Assembly (NCBI GenBank): GCA_027343695.1
Contig: DAHWKJ010000040.1
Location: 1-58,326 of the forward strand
Reading direction: 5' to 3'
Source: Sulfobacillus sp.
GTDB taxonomy: Bacteria > Bacillota > Sulfobacillia > Sulfobacillales > Sulfobacillaceae
Length of the DNA: 58,326 nt
Made by a program: the position numbers and the translations under genes. Position 1 is the stretch's first letter, and each line of letters starts with the position of its first letter. Shown piece by piece: positions 25,801 through 35,480 of the stretch. The notes below the pieces were generated by a model. That model was not told the origin of the DNA and searched no databases. It saw only the letters and a list, made by a program, of their open reading frames with translations.

Positions 25801-27662
25801 ACCGGATGCCAGCTTCTGCCTCCGTTGGTGGTGGCGAAAAGTGTACCGGCATCGGTCTCAAACCACCCGTCTTGGGCATTCACAAAACTTAAATTTCCGA
25901 TCAAACTGGAAATATTGGACGGAAACCGATGAGTGGTCCATGCGGCTCCGTAATTTTTAGACAGGGCCCAGGTTTCATTCTCAAACACGATCCATAACAC
26001 CTGCCCATGCGATCCCGCGAATCGTAAAGGTTGCCCCAATCGGTTAGCTTCGTGGTTAATCGCTGTGTTCACCGTGGCCAGCGTCTGTCTCGTGTTTTGG
26101 TTTTGAGCATAGTGCCACTGGGTTCCACCGTTGGTGGTCCACCACGAACGATGACTATTGGGAGACCCTACAACCCCATCACGTCCCACAAACGCTACGA
26201 AGTCCAGTACATCCAGGCTGGTTAGATGCGGCAGCGTTACGAGGGACCATTGTGATCCCCCATCTTGCGAATGCCAAAGGTGATTATTTCTTACCACCCA
26301 TCCCGACTCGGAACTAGTAAAGGCAATAGACGGTCTCGACGTGTCCGTTTGCCAGCCGCGCGTTGTAGTAAGGCGACCGATTTTGGACCAGTGTCGCCCC
26401 CCATCATGCGAGATCAAGACGGTATTAGGGTGACCGGGTTCGCCCAGGCCATATGCCAGGTTGGTATTGACGAATGTCACGCTTTGGACCGGGGCTGGGC
26501 TTGGCGGGAAAATTTGGTGCCAAGTAGCCCCGCTGTCCAAAGTCTGGAATACCTGGGTGTTGTCGGTTCCGGTCACCAGCCATCCCACGCGAGCGGTAGC
26601 AAAACTTAACGACCGAGGGCCGGGGATCCCATTAAGACCATAAATCGGGGGATTCTGAGTCCATACCGCCCCTTGATTATGCGTCGACCAGATGGATGTG
26701 GCTCCAAATCCTGTCGAGGGAGACTCGCCGGCGAGATAAGCGATATCACGATGGACCGCGACGAGAGGACCTGGGGCTAGGCCTGGACCGTCAGATGCGC
26801 TGCTGTTTGCGTCCGGCGCTGGCCCAGCGCCTGCCGTTGACTTTGCGGCACGCACCGTCCATCCCTGGCCGGTCGTGTGGCTTAGTACGGTATAAGAGGT
26901 TTGAGTCATTCCGGACCCGCCCACTAACATGACCCATACGGTGTGGGTTCCACCCAGTCGGATTCTTGCGGCCATGGGCAGGGGAGATGCGAAGGTATCG
27001 GAGGGGGTCCATACTTTACCCCCGTCGACGGTTTTCCACACCTGGCGATGGCTTACGGCCCAACCCTTTTGGGGAGTAACAAATGCGACGGTAAGCGGGG
27101 TAAAGGGGCTAGCCAACCGCTTCCATTGTCGTCCCGCATCATGCGTGACATACAGCGTAAGAGCCTCAGACGTGTTACCGAATACCGCATAGCCGTTTTG
27201 AAGGCTCACCATATCTATCGTAATAATGTTCTGCGGTTCCTTATCGAGACGATTCCAGGTGCGTCCGCCATCGGTGGTACCCATGATGGTGTGATGGCTC
27301 CATACCCATCCTGTCTTTGGTCCTGCAAATTGGATGCCGCTAAAATTGGCGGGTCCCGCGTAGACCGAAGACCATTGCGTGCCTCCATCGGTGGTCCTCC
27401 AGATTTGATCTGACCCGGCTATCCATCCTCTCTGCCTATTGGTAAAGTCGATGGCTGTCATAGAGGCATGGGCGGCCATCGCGGGGGTCACCCTCATCAT
27501 GGATCGGTTCGTCATAGTAGGCGAAGGGGTTTTAGATGAAGAGGCCGTAACGGGTGTCATAGCATGAGTCGGCAACGGTAAAGCCGAACCGGCGGTAGTT
27601 CCGCAACCGGTTATTAAGAATGTGACGGCGAGGATTTCCAAGCACTGGGTCCTAAATGGCAT
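25764..27662 (-). CDS. BNR/Asp-box repeat lipoprotein (Ycf48-like beta-propeller)
   Basis: A 632-residue exported lipoprotein. The signal peptide ends in the lipobox ITGC at about residues 17-20 and is followed by a Ser/Thr/Pro linker. The rest is built from about eleven Asp-box-type repeats (TTDGGTQW, TTDGGRTW, TVDGGKVW, SHDGGRHW, SQDGGSQW, TTNGGRSW and variants), giving one or two beta-propellers like Ycf48 or sialidase folds. Enzymatic residues are not evident, and a binding or scaffold role at the cell surface is likely. The 195 bases between it and the oxidase locus show no clear terminator. Confidence 0.75.
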   Translation of the reverse strand: MPFRTQCLEILAVTFLITGCGTTAGSALPLPTHAMTPVTASSSKTPSPTMTNRSMMRVTPAMAAHASMTAIDFTNRQRGWIAGSDQIWRTTDGGTQWSSVYAGPANFSGIQFAGPKTGWVWSHHTIMGTTDGGRTWNRLDKEPQNIITIDMVSLQNGYAVFGNTSEALTLYVTHDAGRQWKRLASPFTPLTVAFVTPQKGWAVSHRQVWKTVDGGKVWTPSDTFASPLPMAARIRLGGTHTVWVMLVGGSGMTQTSYTVLSHTTGQGWTVRAAKSTAGAGPAPDANSSASDGPGLAPGPLVAVHRDIAYLAGESPSTGFGATSIWSTHNQGAVWTQNPPIYGLNGIPGPRSLSFATARVGWLVTGTDNTQVFQTLDSGATWHQIFPPSPAPVQSVTFVNTNLAYGLGEPGHPNTVLISHDGGRHWSKIGRLTTTRGWQTDTSRPSIAFTSSESGWVVRNNHLWHSQDGGSQWSLVTLPHLTSLDVLDFVAFVGRDGVVGSPNSHRSWWTTNGGTQWHYAQNQNTRQTLATVNTAINHEANRLGQPLRFAGSHGQVLWIVFENETWALSKNYGAAWTTHRFPSNISSLIGNLSFVNAQDGWFETDAGTLFATTNGGRSWHPVYSGATSGTGIP

Positions 27663-27857
27663 CTAAGGTGGCCTCCGTGGGTCGATTATCTGGTACAAAA
27701 ACGTCGAGGGAGGCTCGAAGGTGACATTCAGGTATCAACGCTCCCAAGGAACTTCCCGTGCTTGTTGTTCAGTGCTTCTGGGAGGAGTTCATCCACCCAT
27801 GATACCCAGCAGTTGCTATAGGGAAGGTATCCTCGGAGCCCTTACGCCGGTTGAGAT

Positions 27858-28469
27858 TTATTTAACATGGGCATCTAAGTAGATTACCACCGCGTGGACC
27901 TGTTGAGTACTAAGGCCTAGGTCCGGCATCTTGGCGCCCGTCCATACGTTGGCAGGATCACTAATCCATTGGGCCAGCCACGTGGGGCTGTTGGGGTTAC
28001 TGGTTGGGGCTAAGATACTCGGGCTAATTTGTCCCGCAAAGACCTTATTGAGGTTAGGTCCAATGGTACCACCGGAACCATTGATGGTATGACAACTAGT
28101 ACAGGTTTGGGTAACAATTTGTTGGCCCATCGCCATTTCTTGCGAAGCACTGAGTTTAATGACTTTAGGGGCTGGCGCCGCGGTTACGACCCACTCCGGA
28201 GCGAGGGCAATGAGGATCGCTAAGAACGCGCCATATGCAAAGAACGCAGAATACACCTTACGACTGCCGAGATGCATAAATACGACGGCCTGAATGGCAA
28301 TGACCACGACCACGATGGCTCCAATTAAAGGGAATTCCAAGGCCTTTAAGGCCACGTGACTGCTCACCACATAGACGGCGATACCGGCCAATAGTAATGA
28401 TATGATGCCGAATCCCAAAAGGTAGCCGGTGGGCAGTTTACGGGCCAGGTCGTTAGGGTTCATGCTCAT
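27858..28469 (-). CDS. Membrane-anchored cytochrome c, oxidase small subunit fusion
   Basis: A 203-residue protein with three hydrophobic helices (about residues 15-35, 44-66 and 74-92), like the small subunit IV of caa3/quinol oxidases. A C-terminal cytochrome c domain follows, with CTSCH at 123-127 and the axial Met in AKMPDLG. It is the last gene of coxB-A-C and so is probably a structural subunit carrying an extra heme c on the outer face. The ATG at 28469 has GGAAGGTGG eight bases upstream and lies four bases after the coxC stop. Confidence 0.8.
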   Translation of the reverse strand: MSMNPNDLARKLPTGYLLGFGIISLLLAGIAVYVVSSHVALKALEFPLIGAIVVVVIAIQAVVFMHLGSRKVYSAFFAYGAFLAILIALAPEWVVTAAPAPKVIKLSASQEMAMGQQIVTQTCTSCHTINGSGGTIGPNLNKVFAGQISPSILAPTSNPNSPTWLAQWISDPANVWTGAKMPDLGLSTQQVHAVVIYLDAHVK

Positions 28470-28472
28470 CGG

Positions 28473-29093
28473 TTAAACCACCTTCCCCATCAGATACACG
28501 ACGGTAAAGACAACCATCCAAATAATAGTCACAAAACCCCAATAGAGACTCAGGACTTTGAATTTAAGGACGCTCTCGTTGAGAAAGTTTTGGCCAAAGG
28601 TATAGATTAAAAGCCCAATGGCCCAGAGTACGCCAAAGGCTACGTGAGCGGCATCAAAGCCGGTGAGGGCATAGTAGGCAGAACTAAACGCACTGGTGTG
28701 AAATGTGAAGTGCTGGTGATATAGTGCGGTATAGTCGTTGACTTCAAGCAGTACGAATACAAATCCCAGCGCCGCGGTGACGGCTAGCCAGAGGCGTGCT
28801 CCCGCTATCTTACCGGCTTGGGTTTGACTCAGACTAAACATCATGGTCATGCTGCTGAGAAGGATGACCACCGTGCTAATTACCGCGGATGGTAGGTCGA
28901 AGATCTTGGCGGTAGGACCGCCATTGACATTGTTGTGGAGCATGAGATAAGTCCCAATGAGGGATGCAAAGAAAATCCCTTCACCGGAGAGCCAGATCCA
29001 CATGCCGAGTACACCATTATCAATCGGGGGATGAAATTCTACCGCAGCATGCGGATCGATTGCGCTTGTGTCTGATACCGGCATATCAGCCAT
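28473..29093 (-). CDS. ctaE: Cytochrome c oxidase subunit III
   Basis: A 206-residue membrane protein with five main helices. LGMWIWLSGEGIFFASLIGTY and the following helices are characteristic of heme-copper oxidase subunit III, and the Glu in LSGEG is the conserved family residue. The short N-terminus suits five-helix forms found with caa3 oxidases. It overlaps the end of subunit I by eight bases and has GAGGAG before its ATG. Confidence 0.87.
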   Translation of the reverse strand: MADMPVSDTSAIDPHAAVEFHPPIDNGVLGMWIWLSGEGIFFASLIGTYLMLHNNVNGGPTAKIFDLPSAVISTVVILLSSMTMMFSLSQTQAGKIAGARLWLAVTAALGFVFVLLEVNDYTALYHQHFTFHTSAFSSAYYALTGFDAAHVAFGVLWAIGLLIYTFGQNFLNESVLKFKVLSLYWGFVTIIWMVVFTVVYLMGKVV

Positions 29094-30984
29094 CGATAGT
29101 CACTCCTCTTGGGGGTTCAATGGGGACGTACGTGCCCTTATCGACTTCGAACATAGACTTCAGTAAGGAGCCGAAGGTCATTAGGAGTCCCACAACGTCG
29201 AGCCAGATGGAATGGAAAATGAATCCGTATCCTGCGACGAAGAGGCCAAACGCCATAATCGCCGGCATCATCGTCCGGGCAGGCAGATGAATCATCCCCT
29301 CGGGGGCATGGTGCCCGGCCTCGGCAGCACTGAGCATGGTACCGTCGCCGTACATTTTCTCCGCCCATAACGGATCCCGGGCGCGGACTAAAGGAATCTG
29401 CTCAAAGTTGTATTCGGGCGGCGGAGAGGCAATAGACCATTCCAGGGTCCGTCCATCCCAAGGATCGCCGATCGCTACGGTGCCGCGGTGACTCAGGGTA
29501 TAGAAAAGATTGACGGTAAACACCAGCAGTCCTGCGGTCAGGATGAATACCCCGAAGGTGGATACTTGGTTCCAAAATGTCAATCCGAGGCCCGGCGCAT
29601 AGGTGTAGATCCGACGAGGCATGCCGAGCAAGCCTAATATGTGGAAGGGGAAGAAGGTGACGTTGAATCCGATAAACATCAGCCAAAAATTCCATTTGCC
29701 CAATCGTTCAGACAGGACCTTACCGGTGAACTTCGGGAACCAATAATAGAGGCCCGCAAAGAGACCAAAGAGTGACCCCCCAATGAGAACGTAATGGAAG
29801 TGAGCGACCACAAAATAACTGTTGTTATATTGAAGGTCAGCTGGTGAAACCGCGAGCATGACCCCGCTCATGCCCCCGATGGTGAAACACACTAAGAAGC
29901 CCAGCACCCACAGCACCGCCGTATTCAGGGTAAGTTGCCCTTCCCACATCGTGGCAATCCAGTTGAAGATTTTTACTCCGGTGGGAATTGCAATGAGCAT
30001 TGAGGTGATGCCAAAGATGGAGTTGACGACCGGTCCGTAGCCTAACGTAAACATATGGTGTACCCAGACCGTGAAGGCTAGAAATCCAATGACAAAGGTC
30101 GCCATGACCATCGCGGTGTACCCAAAAATGGGTTTTCGGGCAAACGTGGGAAGGACTTCTGAGATGATGCCGAATACCGGCAAGATGAGGATGTAGACCT
30201 CAGGGTGGCCGAAGATCCAAAAGAGGTTCGTCCATAAGAGGGGATTACCACCGGCCGGGACATTGAAGAATTGAGCCCCAAATAAACGGTCAAAGGTCTG
30301 CAGGAACAGGTTGACGCTTAAGGGGGGGAGGGCGAACACAATCAGGACGGAGGTCACGAAGGTTGACCAGACGAACAGGGGGAGTCGCATCATGGTCATT
30401 CCGGGAGCGCGTAAGTTAATGATGGTGACCAAAAAATTAATGCCTCCAATTAAGGTGCCAAGACCAGCAATCTGCAAGCCGATATCGTAGAAATCGATGC
30501 CGTGTCCTGGGTTATAGTGGATGCCGCTAATCGGCACATAGTTCCACCACCCGGCATTGGGGGCCCCACCAAGGAACCAGCTGCTATAGAGCAAGAGACC
30601 CCCAAACAGGAAGAGCCAAAAACTTAAGGCGTTGAGTCTTGGAAAGGCGACGTCTCGGGCACCAATCATCAGGGGGACCAAGTAATTCATGAAGCCTGAA
30701 GTAAGCGGCATGATGGCAAGAAAAATCATGGTGGTCCCATGCATCGTGAAAATCTGGTTATAAAGTTGTGCGCTGAGAAAATGATTATTGGGTGATGCCA
30801 ATTGAAGACGGATTAAGAATGCTTCAATGCCCCCTAACACAAAGAAGACAAATGACGCCGCCAGATACATTCGGCCCAATTGTTTATGGTCCACCGACGT
30901 GAGCCAGCTCCATAGGTGTCCATGCTTGGTGCTAATCCTGGGCACCTCGTACCGATTCACGAGGGGTTGAGAATGTTCCGCCAT
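29086..30984 (-). CDS. ctaD: Cytochrome c oxidase subunit I
   Basis: The catalytic heme-copper subunit, 632 residues with twelve or more helices. Visible are the low-spin heme ligand region HGTTMIF, the active-site helix GHPEVYILILPVFGI with the Cu-B His and cross-linked Tyr, and the VAHFHYVLIGG region with heme and Cu-B ligands. The C-terminal extension adds extra hydrophobic segments as in caa3 enzymes. It receives electrons from subunit II and reduces O2 while pumping protons. GGAGG precedes the ATG. Confidence 0.93.
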   Translation of the reverse strand: MAEHSQPLVNRYEVPRISTKHGHLWSWLTSVDHKQLGRMYLAASFVFFVLGGIEAFLIRLQLASPNNHFLSAQLYNQIFTMHGTTMIFLAIMPLTSGFMNYLVPLMIGARDVAFPRLNALSFWLFLFGGLLLYSSWFLGGAPNAGWWNYVPISGIHYNPGHGIDFYDIGLQIAGLGTLIGGINFLVTIINLRAPGMTMMRLPLFVWSTFVTSVLIVFALPPLSVNLFLQTFDRLFGAQFFNVPAGGNPLLWTNLFWIFGHPEVYILILPVFGIISEVLPTFARKPIFGYTAMVMATFVIGFLAFTVWVHHMFTLGYGPVVNSIFGITSMLIAIPTGVKIFNWIATMWEGQLTLNTAVLWVLGFLVCFTIGGMSGVMLAVSPADLQYNNSYFVVAHFHYVLIGGSLFGLFAGLYYWFPKFTGKVLSERLGKWNFWLMFIGFNVTFFPFHILGLLGMPRRIYTYAPGLGLTFWNQVSTFGVFILTAGLLVFTVNLFYTLSHRGTVAIGDPWDGRTLEWSIASPPPEYNFEQIPLVRARDPLWAEKMYGDGTMLSAAEAGHHAPEGMIHLPARTMMPAIMAFGLFVAGYGFIFHSIWLDVVGLLMTFGSLLKSMFEVDKGTYVPIEPPRGVTIDG

Positions 30985-31022
30985 AAAAAGCCTCCGTTCA
31001 GTGAAATGGCATCAGGCTTTAA

Positions 31023-32057
31023 TCACTTCAGCGTACCCAAGTATGTGGCAATCGCGACGACCTCGTTGTGCGGTACGTGTAAATTGGGCATCAGAGTGCC
31101 CGGTTTGACCGCTTGCGGGTTATGGATCCACGCCTCTCGGTCCTTAAGATTATTTGGAATCAAATTGGCGGCGATCAGCAATCGACCAGACAGATCCGTG
31201 AGGTTGGGGCCGATGGCACCGTTGTATTTAGTGCCCCCGATGGTGTGACAGGCGCTGCATCCGACGGCGGCAAAGTCAAGATACCCGGCGTAGGCTAACG
31301 TATTGATCTTGGGGGGCACACTGATTGGGTGCGACATTTTTTGGACCCAAGCCGCATACCGGGCAGGGGGCTCGGCATCAACGGTAATTCGCATATCGGC
31401 ATGACCGGTCCCACAAAATTCGGCACACTGGCCGTGATAAATCCCGGGTTGACTGGCTTCGATCCACATATAGTTGGTGCGGCCTGGCACCAGGTCCGTC
31501 TTACCGCCTAGGCGGGGTACCCAAAAGCTATGCATGACATCGGCCGAAGTCAAGATGAGCTCAATCTTTTGGCCGACAGGAATATGTAATTCATTGGCTG
31601 TGGTGACGTTGGACGCGGGGTATTGAAATTGCCACCAAAATTGATGGCCAGTGACATCGACTTGAAGCGCTTGGGTGGCCGGATAGATTTTGCCAAAGGC
31701 GAAAGATTGGTTAATCGTCCCAATCATCATCAAGGCCAAAATAATTGCAGGGGTGACAGTCCAGAGCAATTCAATCCGGTTGTTGCCTTCAATCTGAGGT
31801 GGTAGTCCATTCTGTCCGGGGCGAGCCCGAAAGCGGATCACGGCCACCACCAACGCGGTAAAGGTCACGGCTGACACGATCATCATGATCCAAAAACTTG
31901 ACGTAATCATGCTGGCTTGAATCTTTGCCACCGGTCCCGCAGGATTCAATGTCGATTGGGTGGTATTCCAGCCGCACCCGGACAGCACGAGTCCCAATCC
32001 AATTCCCGCGAACCCTCGGAGTCCCCAATGACGCCAGTATTTGGAAAGCACATGCAT
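31023..32057 (-). CDS. ctaC: Cytochrome c oxidase subunit II with fused cytochrome c
   Basis: A 344-residue lipoprotein subunit: a signal peptide with lipobox LSGC, two membrane helices, a cupredoxin domain with the Cu-A ligands in MHSFWVPRLGG and CAEFCGTGHADM, and a C-terminal cytochrome c domain with CSACHT. The fusion makes this a caa3-type oxidase. The ATG at 32057 is taken as start, but a GTG two codons later has a better-spaced GGGAG site. The 309-base gap upstream contains a palindrome at 32236-32248. Confidence 0.9.
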   Translation of the reverse strand: MHVLSKYWRHWGLRGFAGIGLGLVLSGCGWNTTQSTLNPAGPVAKIQASMITSSFWIMMIVSAVTFTALVVAVIRFRARPGQNGLPPQIEGNNRIELLWTVTPAIILALMMIGTINQSFAFGKIYPATQALQVDVTGHQFWWQFQYPASNVTTANELHIPVGQKIELILTSADVMHSFWVPRLGGKTDLVPGRTNYMWIEASQPGIYHGQCAEFCGTGHADMRITVDAEPPARYAAWVQKMSHPISVPPKINTLAYAGYLDFAAVGCSACHTIGGTKYNGAIGPNLTDLSGRLLIAANLIPNNLKDREAWIHNPQAVKPGTLMPNLHVPHNEVVAIATYLGTLK

Positions 32058-32366
32058 CGCTCCCGTATTCAATTTCGTACAATCGAGTCTTAGCTAGGGT
32101 ATCGATAATACAATCGGGTCCGGGCACTACACGTCTCGCCAGGATTCAATAGAATATTGTGTCCAGTTTGGCACGGTTGAGAAATAATTCAGAGACGTGT
32201 CACTATTCCCAATGTACAGGATAAAACAAAATTTAACTACTGAGTAGTCGGTTAATTAAAAAATTACTGTGTATTTAGGGTGCGATACTAGCTTGGGGGT
32301 TTTCGGCCGGGAAACGGGACTGTACGGCGACCCCATCGGTGGGCTTGCCCTCGGCAACCCAGACGC
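32058..32366. other. Leader region of the oxidase operon
   Basis: No gene is seen. The part at 32220-32280 is very AT-rich and holds the 13-base palindrome listed separately. On the minus strand TTGTTT followed 17 bases later by ATAGTG is a possible but weak promoter. The minus-strand frame just past the upstream gene's stop stays open for about 32 codons with a protein-like composition, which might be a frameshifted tail of that gene. Confidence 0.4.
32236..32248. promoter_or_regulatory. Palindrome upstream of ctaC
   Basis: ACTACT-G-AGTAGT is a perfect 13-base palindrome in the AT-rich leader about 180 bases before the ctaC start. It is a candidate operator for a redox- or copper-responsive regulator; no such regulator gene is in the window. 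Confidence 0.4.
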
Positions 32367-32984
32367 TTAGTTCAACGAACTATTTTGACTTATGATGCCG
32401 AGCGCATTCCAGTTTACGGCCCAGATAGTTCGGTCGTTTTGAGCCAAGTAGAACTGAAATTGCGCGAGATGCGTCTTGGGGTTCATACGGACCGCGTAAC
32501 CATGCATGTTGCCTGCAACGTAGAGGTCTCCAGTTTTGAGGCTAGAAGAGCCCGGGGCCCCTCCAGTAATAATTTCACCACCGCGTTCCAATACGTTCAC
32601 GTCGACAGGGATCGTAATCGTGATCAGATACCGATGGTTAGCCAATCGACGGACCTGGTAGTGCGCGGGGAAGGACAGCGGGTTGACGTTGCCGGTGGCG
32701 TGGCGAAGAGCCATTTGAATCGAATCGGAGGCCCCTAACGGTAAAAAATTCAATAGAGCTTTGGGTACCTGACGGGAATTCTTAATGGAAGTAACGGTGC
32801 CACCTTGTGGCGTCGGGCTTAAGGGAACCTCTGCCTTAGTGGAATGCTTGGCTACGAGCATCAAGGCGCTGATGGTACCAAGACCAATGGCGATGAGGAT
32901 CGAGACCAGGATTGCGACTCGAATCCGACTGCGAGGGACCGTGGGGGATGGCGATCGGGTCGCTAGTGCCTTTGGGTCGCTCAT
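32367..32984 (-). CDS. Hypothetical membrane-anchored protein of the oxidase locus
   Basis: A 205-residue protein with a basic, Pro/Ser-rich N-terminus, one membrane helix (about residues 21-43: RVAILVSILIAIGLGTISAL) and an extracytoplasmic domain with no Cys or heme motif. I do not recognise the family. It sits between the copper ATPase gene and the cytochrome oxidase genes, all on the same strand, so a role in oxidase assembly is possible by context only. The ATG at 32984 follows GAAGG. Confidence 0.6.
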   Translation of the reverse strand: MSDPKALATRSPSPTVPRSRIRVAILVSILIAIGLGTISALMLVAKHSTKAEVPLSPTPQGGTVTSIKNSRQVPKALLNFLPLGASDSIQMALRHATGNVNPLSFPAHYQVRRLANHRYLITITIPVDVNVLERGGEIITGGAPGSSSLKTGDLYVAGNMHGYAVRMNPKTHLAQFQFYLAQNDRTIWAVNWNALGIISQNSSLN

Positions 32985-33032
32985 GGAACCTAGCCTTCTT
33001 TCTTGAAACGACACCACCTGGATTCGATTTTA

Positions 33033-35480
33033 TCATAATCCAAGATAGGCGATGGCGGCGAGTAGCCCCACTGTCGTAACCACCACGCTGGCACCCATCA
33101 CGTAACGGCGTGGTGACCAACCGAGAATCCTCATCGAATTACCAAGCACGAAGGCACTGGACAGAACCATGGCGAGGGCTGCAACAAAGGGGTAGGCTAA
33201 GCCAAAGGCGGCGGCGGGAAGAGCCATGAGATTGTAAACCAGTGCCCATAGGAGATTCTGGCGAATAATCTCAGAAACTCGTTTGCCGGTGACTAGCGTC
33301 TCGGCGATGCTGGAGAGTCTCGGCCGGGTTAAGGTCAGGTGTCCTGCTTCGAGAGCAATATCGGATCCGGTACCCATGGCAATGCCAAGGTCGGCTTGGA
33401 CCAACGCGGGGGCATCATTCACCCCATCACCCACAAAGGCGACCGTTCGGCCCGCTTCCTGCAGGGTACGCACCAGGTTGGCCTTATCGAGGGGCTGTTG
33501 TTGGCTCTTGACTCGCGTAATGCCCACTTCAGATGCCACGATACAAGCCGTTTCTCTGTTGTCGCCGGTGACCATCCAAACCTCTAGGCCCCCCGTGTGG
33601 AGTTGGGCAACCCCCAAGGCTGCATCGGCCCGAATCCGATCCGAGAAACCGACCAGCCCTGCGACCTGGCCATCAATCTTCATGTGGGCGACCGTATGGC
33701 CCTGTCCTAAGAATTTGTTGGTGTGCATCCTCATTTCGGGCGAGAGCTCTGTGAGGTCCAGGACCGCCGTGAGTTCGACCGCATGGCGATCGACCTGGGC
33801 TCGCACTCCGAACCCAGGGGTATTGGAAAAATCCTTTAGGGGGAGGAGTGGAATCTGAAGTTCTTCGGCATATCGTACCATGGCCATCGCCACGGGATGC
33901 TCCGAGGCGATTTCGACGGAGGCTGCTAGTTGGATAAGGCCCGGGTCGTCCGGAAAGATGGCGGCCACCGCCATTTGACCTTCGGTTAAGGTGCCTGTTT
34001 TGTCGAGCAAAATGGTATCAATTTTAGCGGATCGTTCCAGGGCATCGTGACTGCGCAGCAACATGCCTCCTTGGGCTAAACGCTGCGATCCGGCAAGCAC
34101 CGCGATCGGCGTCGCGACACTGAGAGCACACGGACACGCAATCACCAGGACGGCAATGGTATAGAGGAGCGCGGAGGTTAAGGAGACCTGTCCCCAGGTG
34201 AGCCACAAGACAAACGTCAGCAGAGCCACCCCTAACACACCCGGCACGAAAATCCGGAGGACACGGTCCGCCAGTTGCCGCCACTTATCCTGTTCGCCTT
34301 GTGCATGGCGGACGAATTTGGTGGTCTGGGCCAGAATGCTGTCCTCGGCTCTGCGCAATGTTTGAACCACCAGGCGACCTTGATGGTTGATGCTTCCGGC
34401 ATACACCGTATCGCCGGGCCCTTTGTCGGCGGGTAAGGCTTCGCCGGTGAGAAAGGACTGGTCTAGGGTCGAGGCCCCGTCGAGAACCACACCGTCCACC
34501 GCGATGCGATCACCGGGTCTAATGACAACGGATTGCCCAACCCGAATGTGGTCGGTCGGGAGCGTGGTTTCCTGGCCGTCTATGAGTACTGTGGCCGATT
34601 TGACGGTGAGATGGCTCAGCATTCGGGTCAGCTCGGTGGCGCGCCTTCGGGCCCCTACTTCGAGATTGCGGCTTAATAGCAAAAACGTCACCAACATGGT
34701 GGAGGTGTCGAAATAGAGATAGGTACCCCCATGAAGGACGATATAGGCACTATAGGTATAGGCGGAAAGGCTTCCGAGGGCAATCAGAAGATCCATGGTG
34801 GCCACACCGTGGCGGATCGAGGTCCATGCCCCCCGCAAAAACGGCCAACCACACCAAAATACGACAGGCGTGGCGAGTGTCCATAGGCCGTAGGCCAAAA
34901 TGTGGCGCAACAGGGGAGGCAATTGAGGGAGGTATCCCGACCAAACTGGGACACTACACATCATCACGAAGACGGCGATGACGGCACTCACACCAAATCT
35001 TTTGAGGAGATGCTGGTCACGATCAAAATTGGCGTCGAACGCATCCTGGGTGTGCTCCTCGGCACCGTAGCCAAGCTTGGTGATGACTCGGATTATTTTT
35101 TCGGAAGAGACGGTTCTTTGCTCAAACGTAATCTCCGCGCTACTCGTGGCAAAATCAATGTGTGCGGCATAGACCCCGCTGGTGCGCTCCAATACGTGTT
35201 CGACCAGGATCGAACAGGAGGCGCACCACATGCCGTCGATGCCGACCGTAATGGTGCGCGGATCGCTATCCGTGCTGACCGGAATCTTTGTCGACGTCAG
35301 TCCTTCGCGAAGGTTTTCCCATTTGAGCCCCGGTCGACTTTTTAATGCCTGGATTTCCTCGTCGCCGAGGATTCGCCATAACTCGCGGCATCCGTGGCAA
35401 CAGAATAGGTGCCCATCGAAAGGCACTTGCTGCACCAACGGTTGTTCACAAAGATGACAGGTGGTGGTTAATAGATCCAT
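33033..35480 (-). CDS. Copper-transporting P1B-type ATPase (CtpA/FixI type)
   Basis: An 815-residue heavy-metal P-type ATPase. The N-terminus has a Cys-rich domain (CHLCEQPL, FCCHGCRELW) typical of the FixI/CcoI group, then a heavy-metal-associated domain with GMWCASC, the transport motif CPC in IACPCALS, the phosphorylation site DKTGT and the hinge GDGVNDAPAL. FixI/CtpA-type pumps export Cu(I) slowly for insertion into heme-copper oxidases rather than for detoxification. That fits its place between a DsbD-like gene and the oxidase operon. It overlaps the upstream gene by 13 bases; the ATG at 35480 is preferred to a GTG at 35501. Confidence 0.9.
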   Translation of the reverse strand: MDLLTTTCHLCEQPLVQQVPFDGHLFCCHGCRELWRILGDEEIQALKSRPGLKWENLREGLTSTKIPVSTDSDPRTITVGIDGMWCASCSILVEHVLERTSGVYAAHIDFATSSAEITFEQRTVSSEKIIRVITKLGYGAEEHTQDAFDANFDRDQHLLKRFGVSAVIAVFVMMCSVPVWSGYLPQLPPLLRHILAYGLWTLATPVVFWCGWPFLRGAWTSIRHGVATMDLLIALGSLSAYTYSAYIVLHGGTYLYFDTSTMLVTFLLLSRNLEVGARRRATELTRMLSHLTVKSATVLIDGQETTLPTDHIRVGQSVVIRPGDRIAVDGVVLDGASTLDQSFLTGEALPADKGPGDTVYAGSINHQGRLVVQTLRRAEDSILAQTTKFVRHAQGEQDKWRQLADRVLRIFVPGVLGVALLTFVLWLTWGQVSLTSALLYTIAVLVIACPCALSVATPIAVLAGSQRLAQGGMLLRSHDALERSAKIDTILLDKTGTLTEGQMAVAAIFPDDPGLIQLAASVEIASEHPVAMAMVRYAEELQIPLLPLKDFSNTPGFGVRAQVDRHAVELTAVLDLTELSPEMRMHTNKFLGQGHTVAHMKIDGQVAGLVGFSDRIRADAALGVAQLHTGGLEVWMVTGDNRETACIVASEVGITRVKSQQQPLDKANLVRTLQEAGRTVAFVGDGVNDAPALVQADLGIAMGTGSDIALEAGHLTLTRPRLSSIAETLVTGKRVSEIIRQNLLWALVYNLMALPAAAFGLAYPFVAALAMVLSSAFVLGNSMRILGWSPRRYVMGASVVVTTVGLLAAIAYLGL

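Noticed and set aside
32270-32375. Open frame just past the 32367-32984 gene as a frameshifted tail
   Set aside because: The 32 open codons could be chance in a GC-rich stretch; no motif or homologue pattern to prove it.
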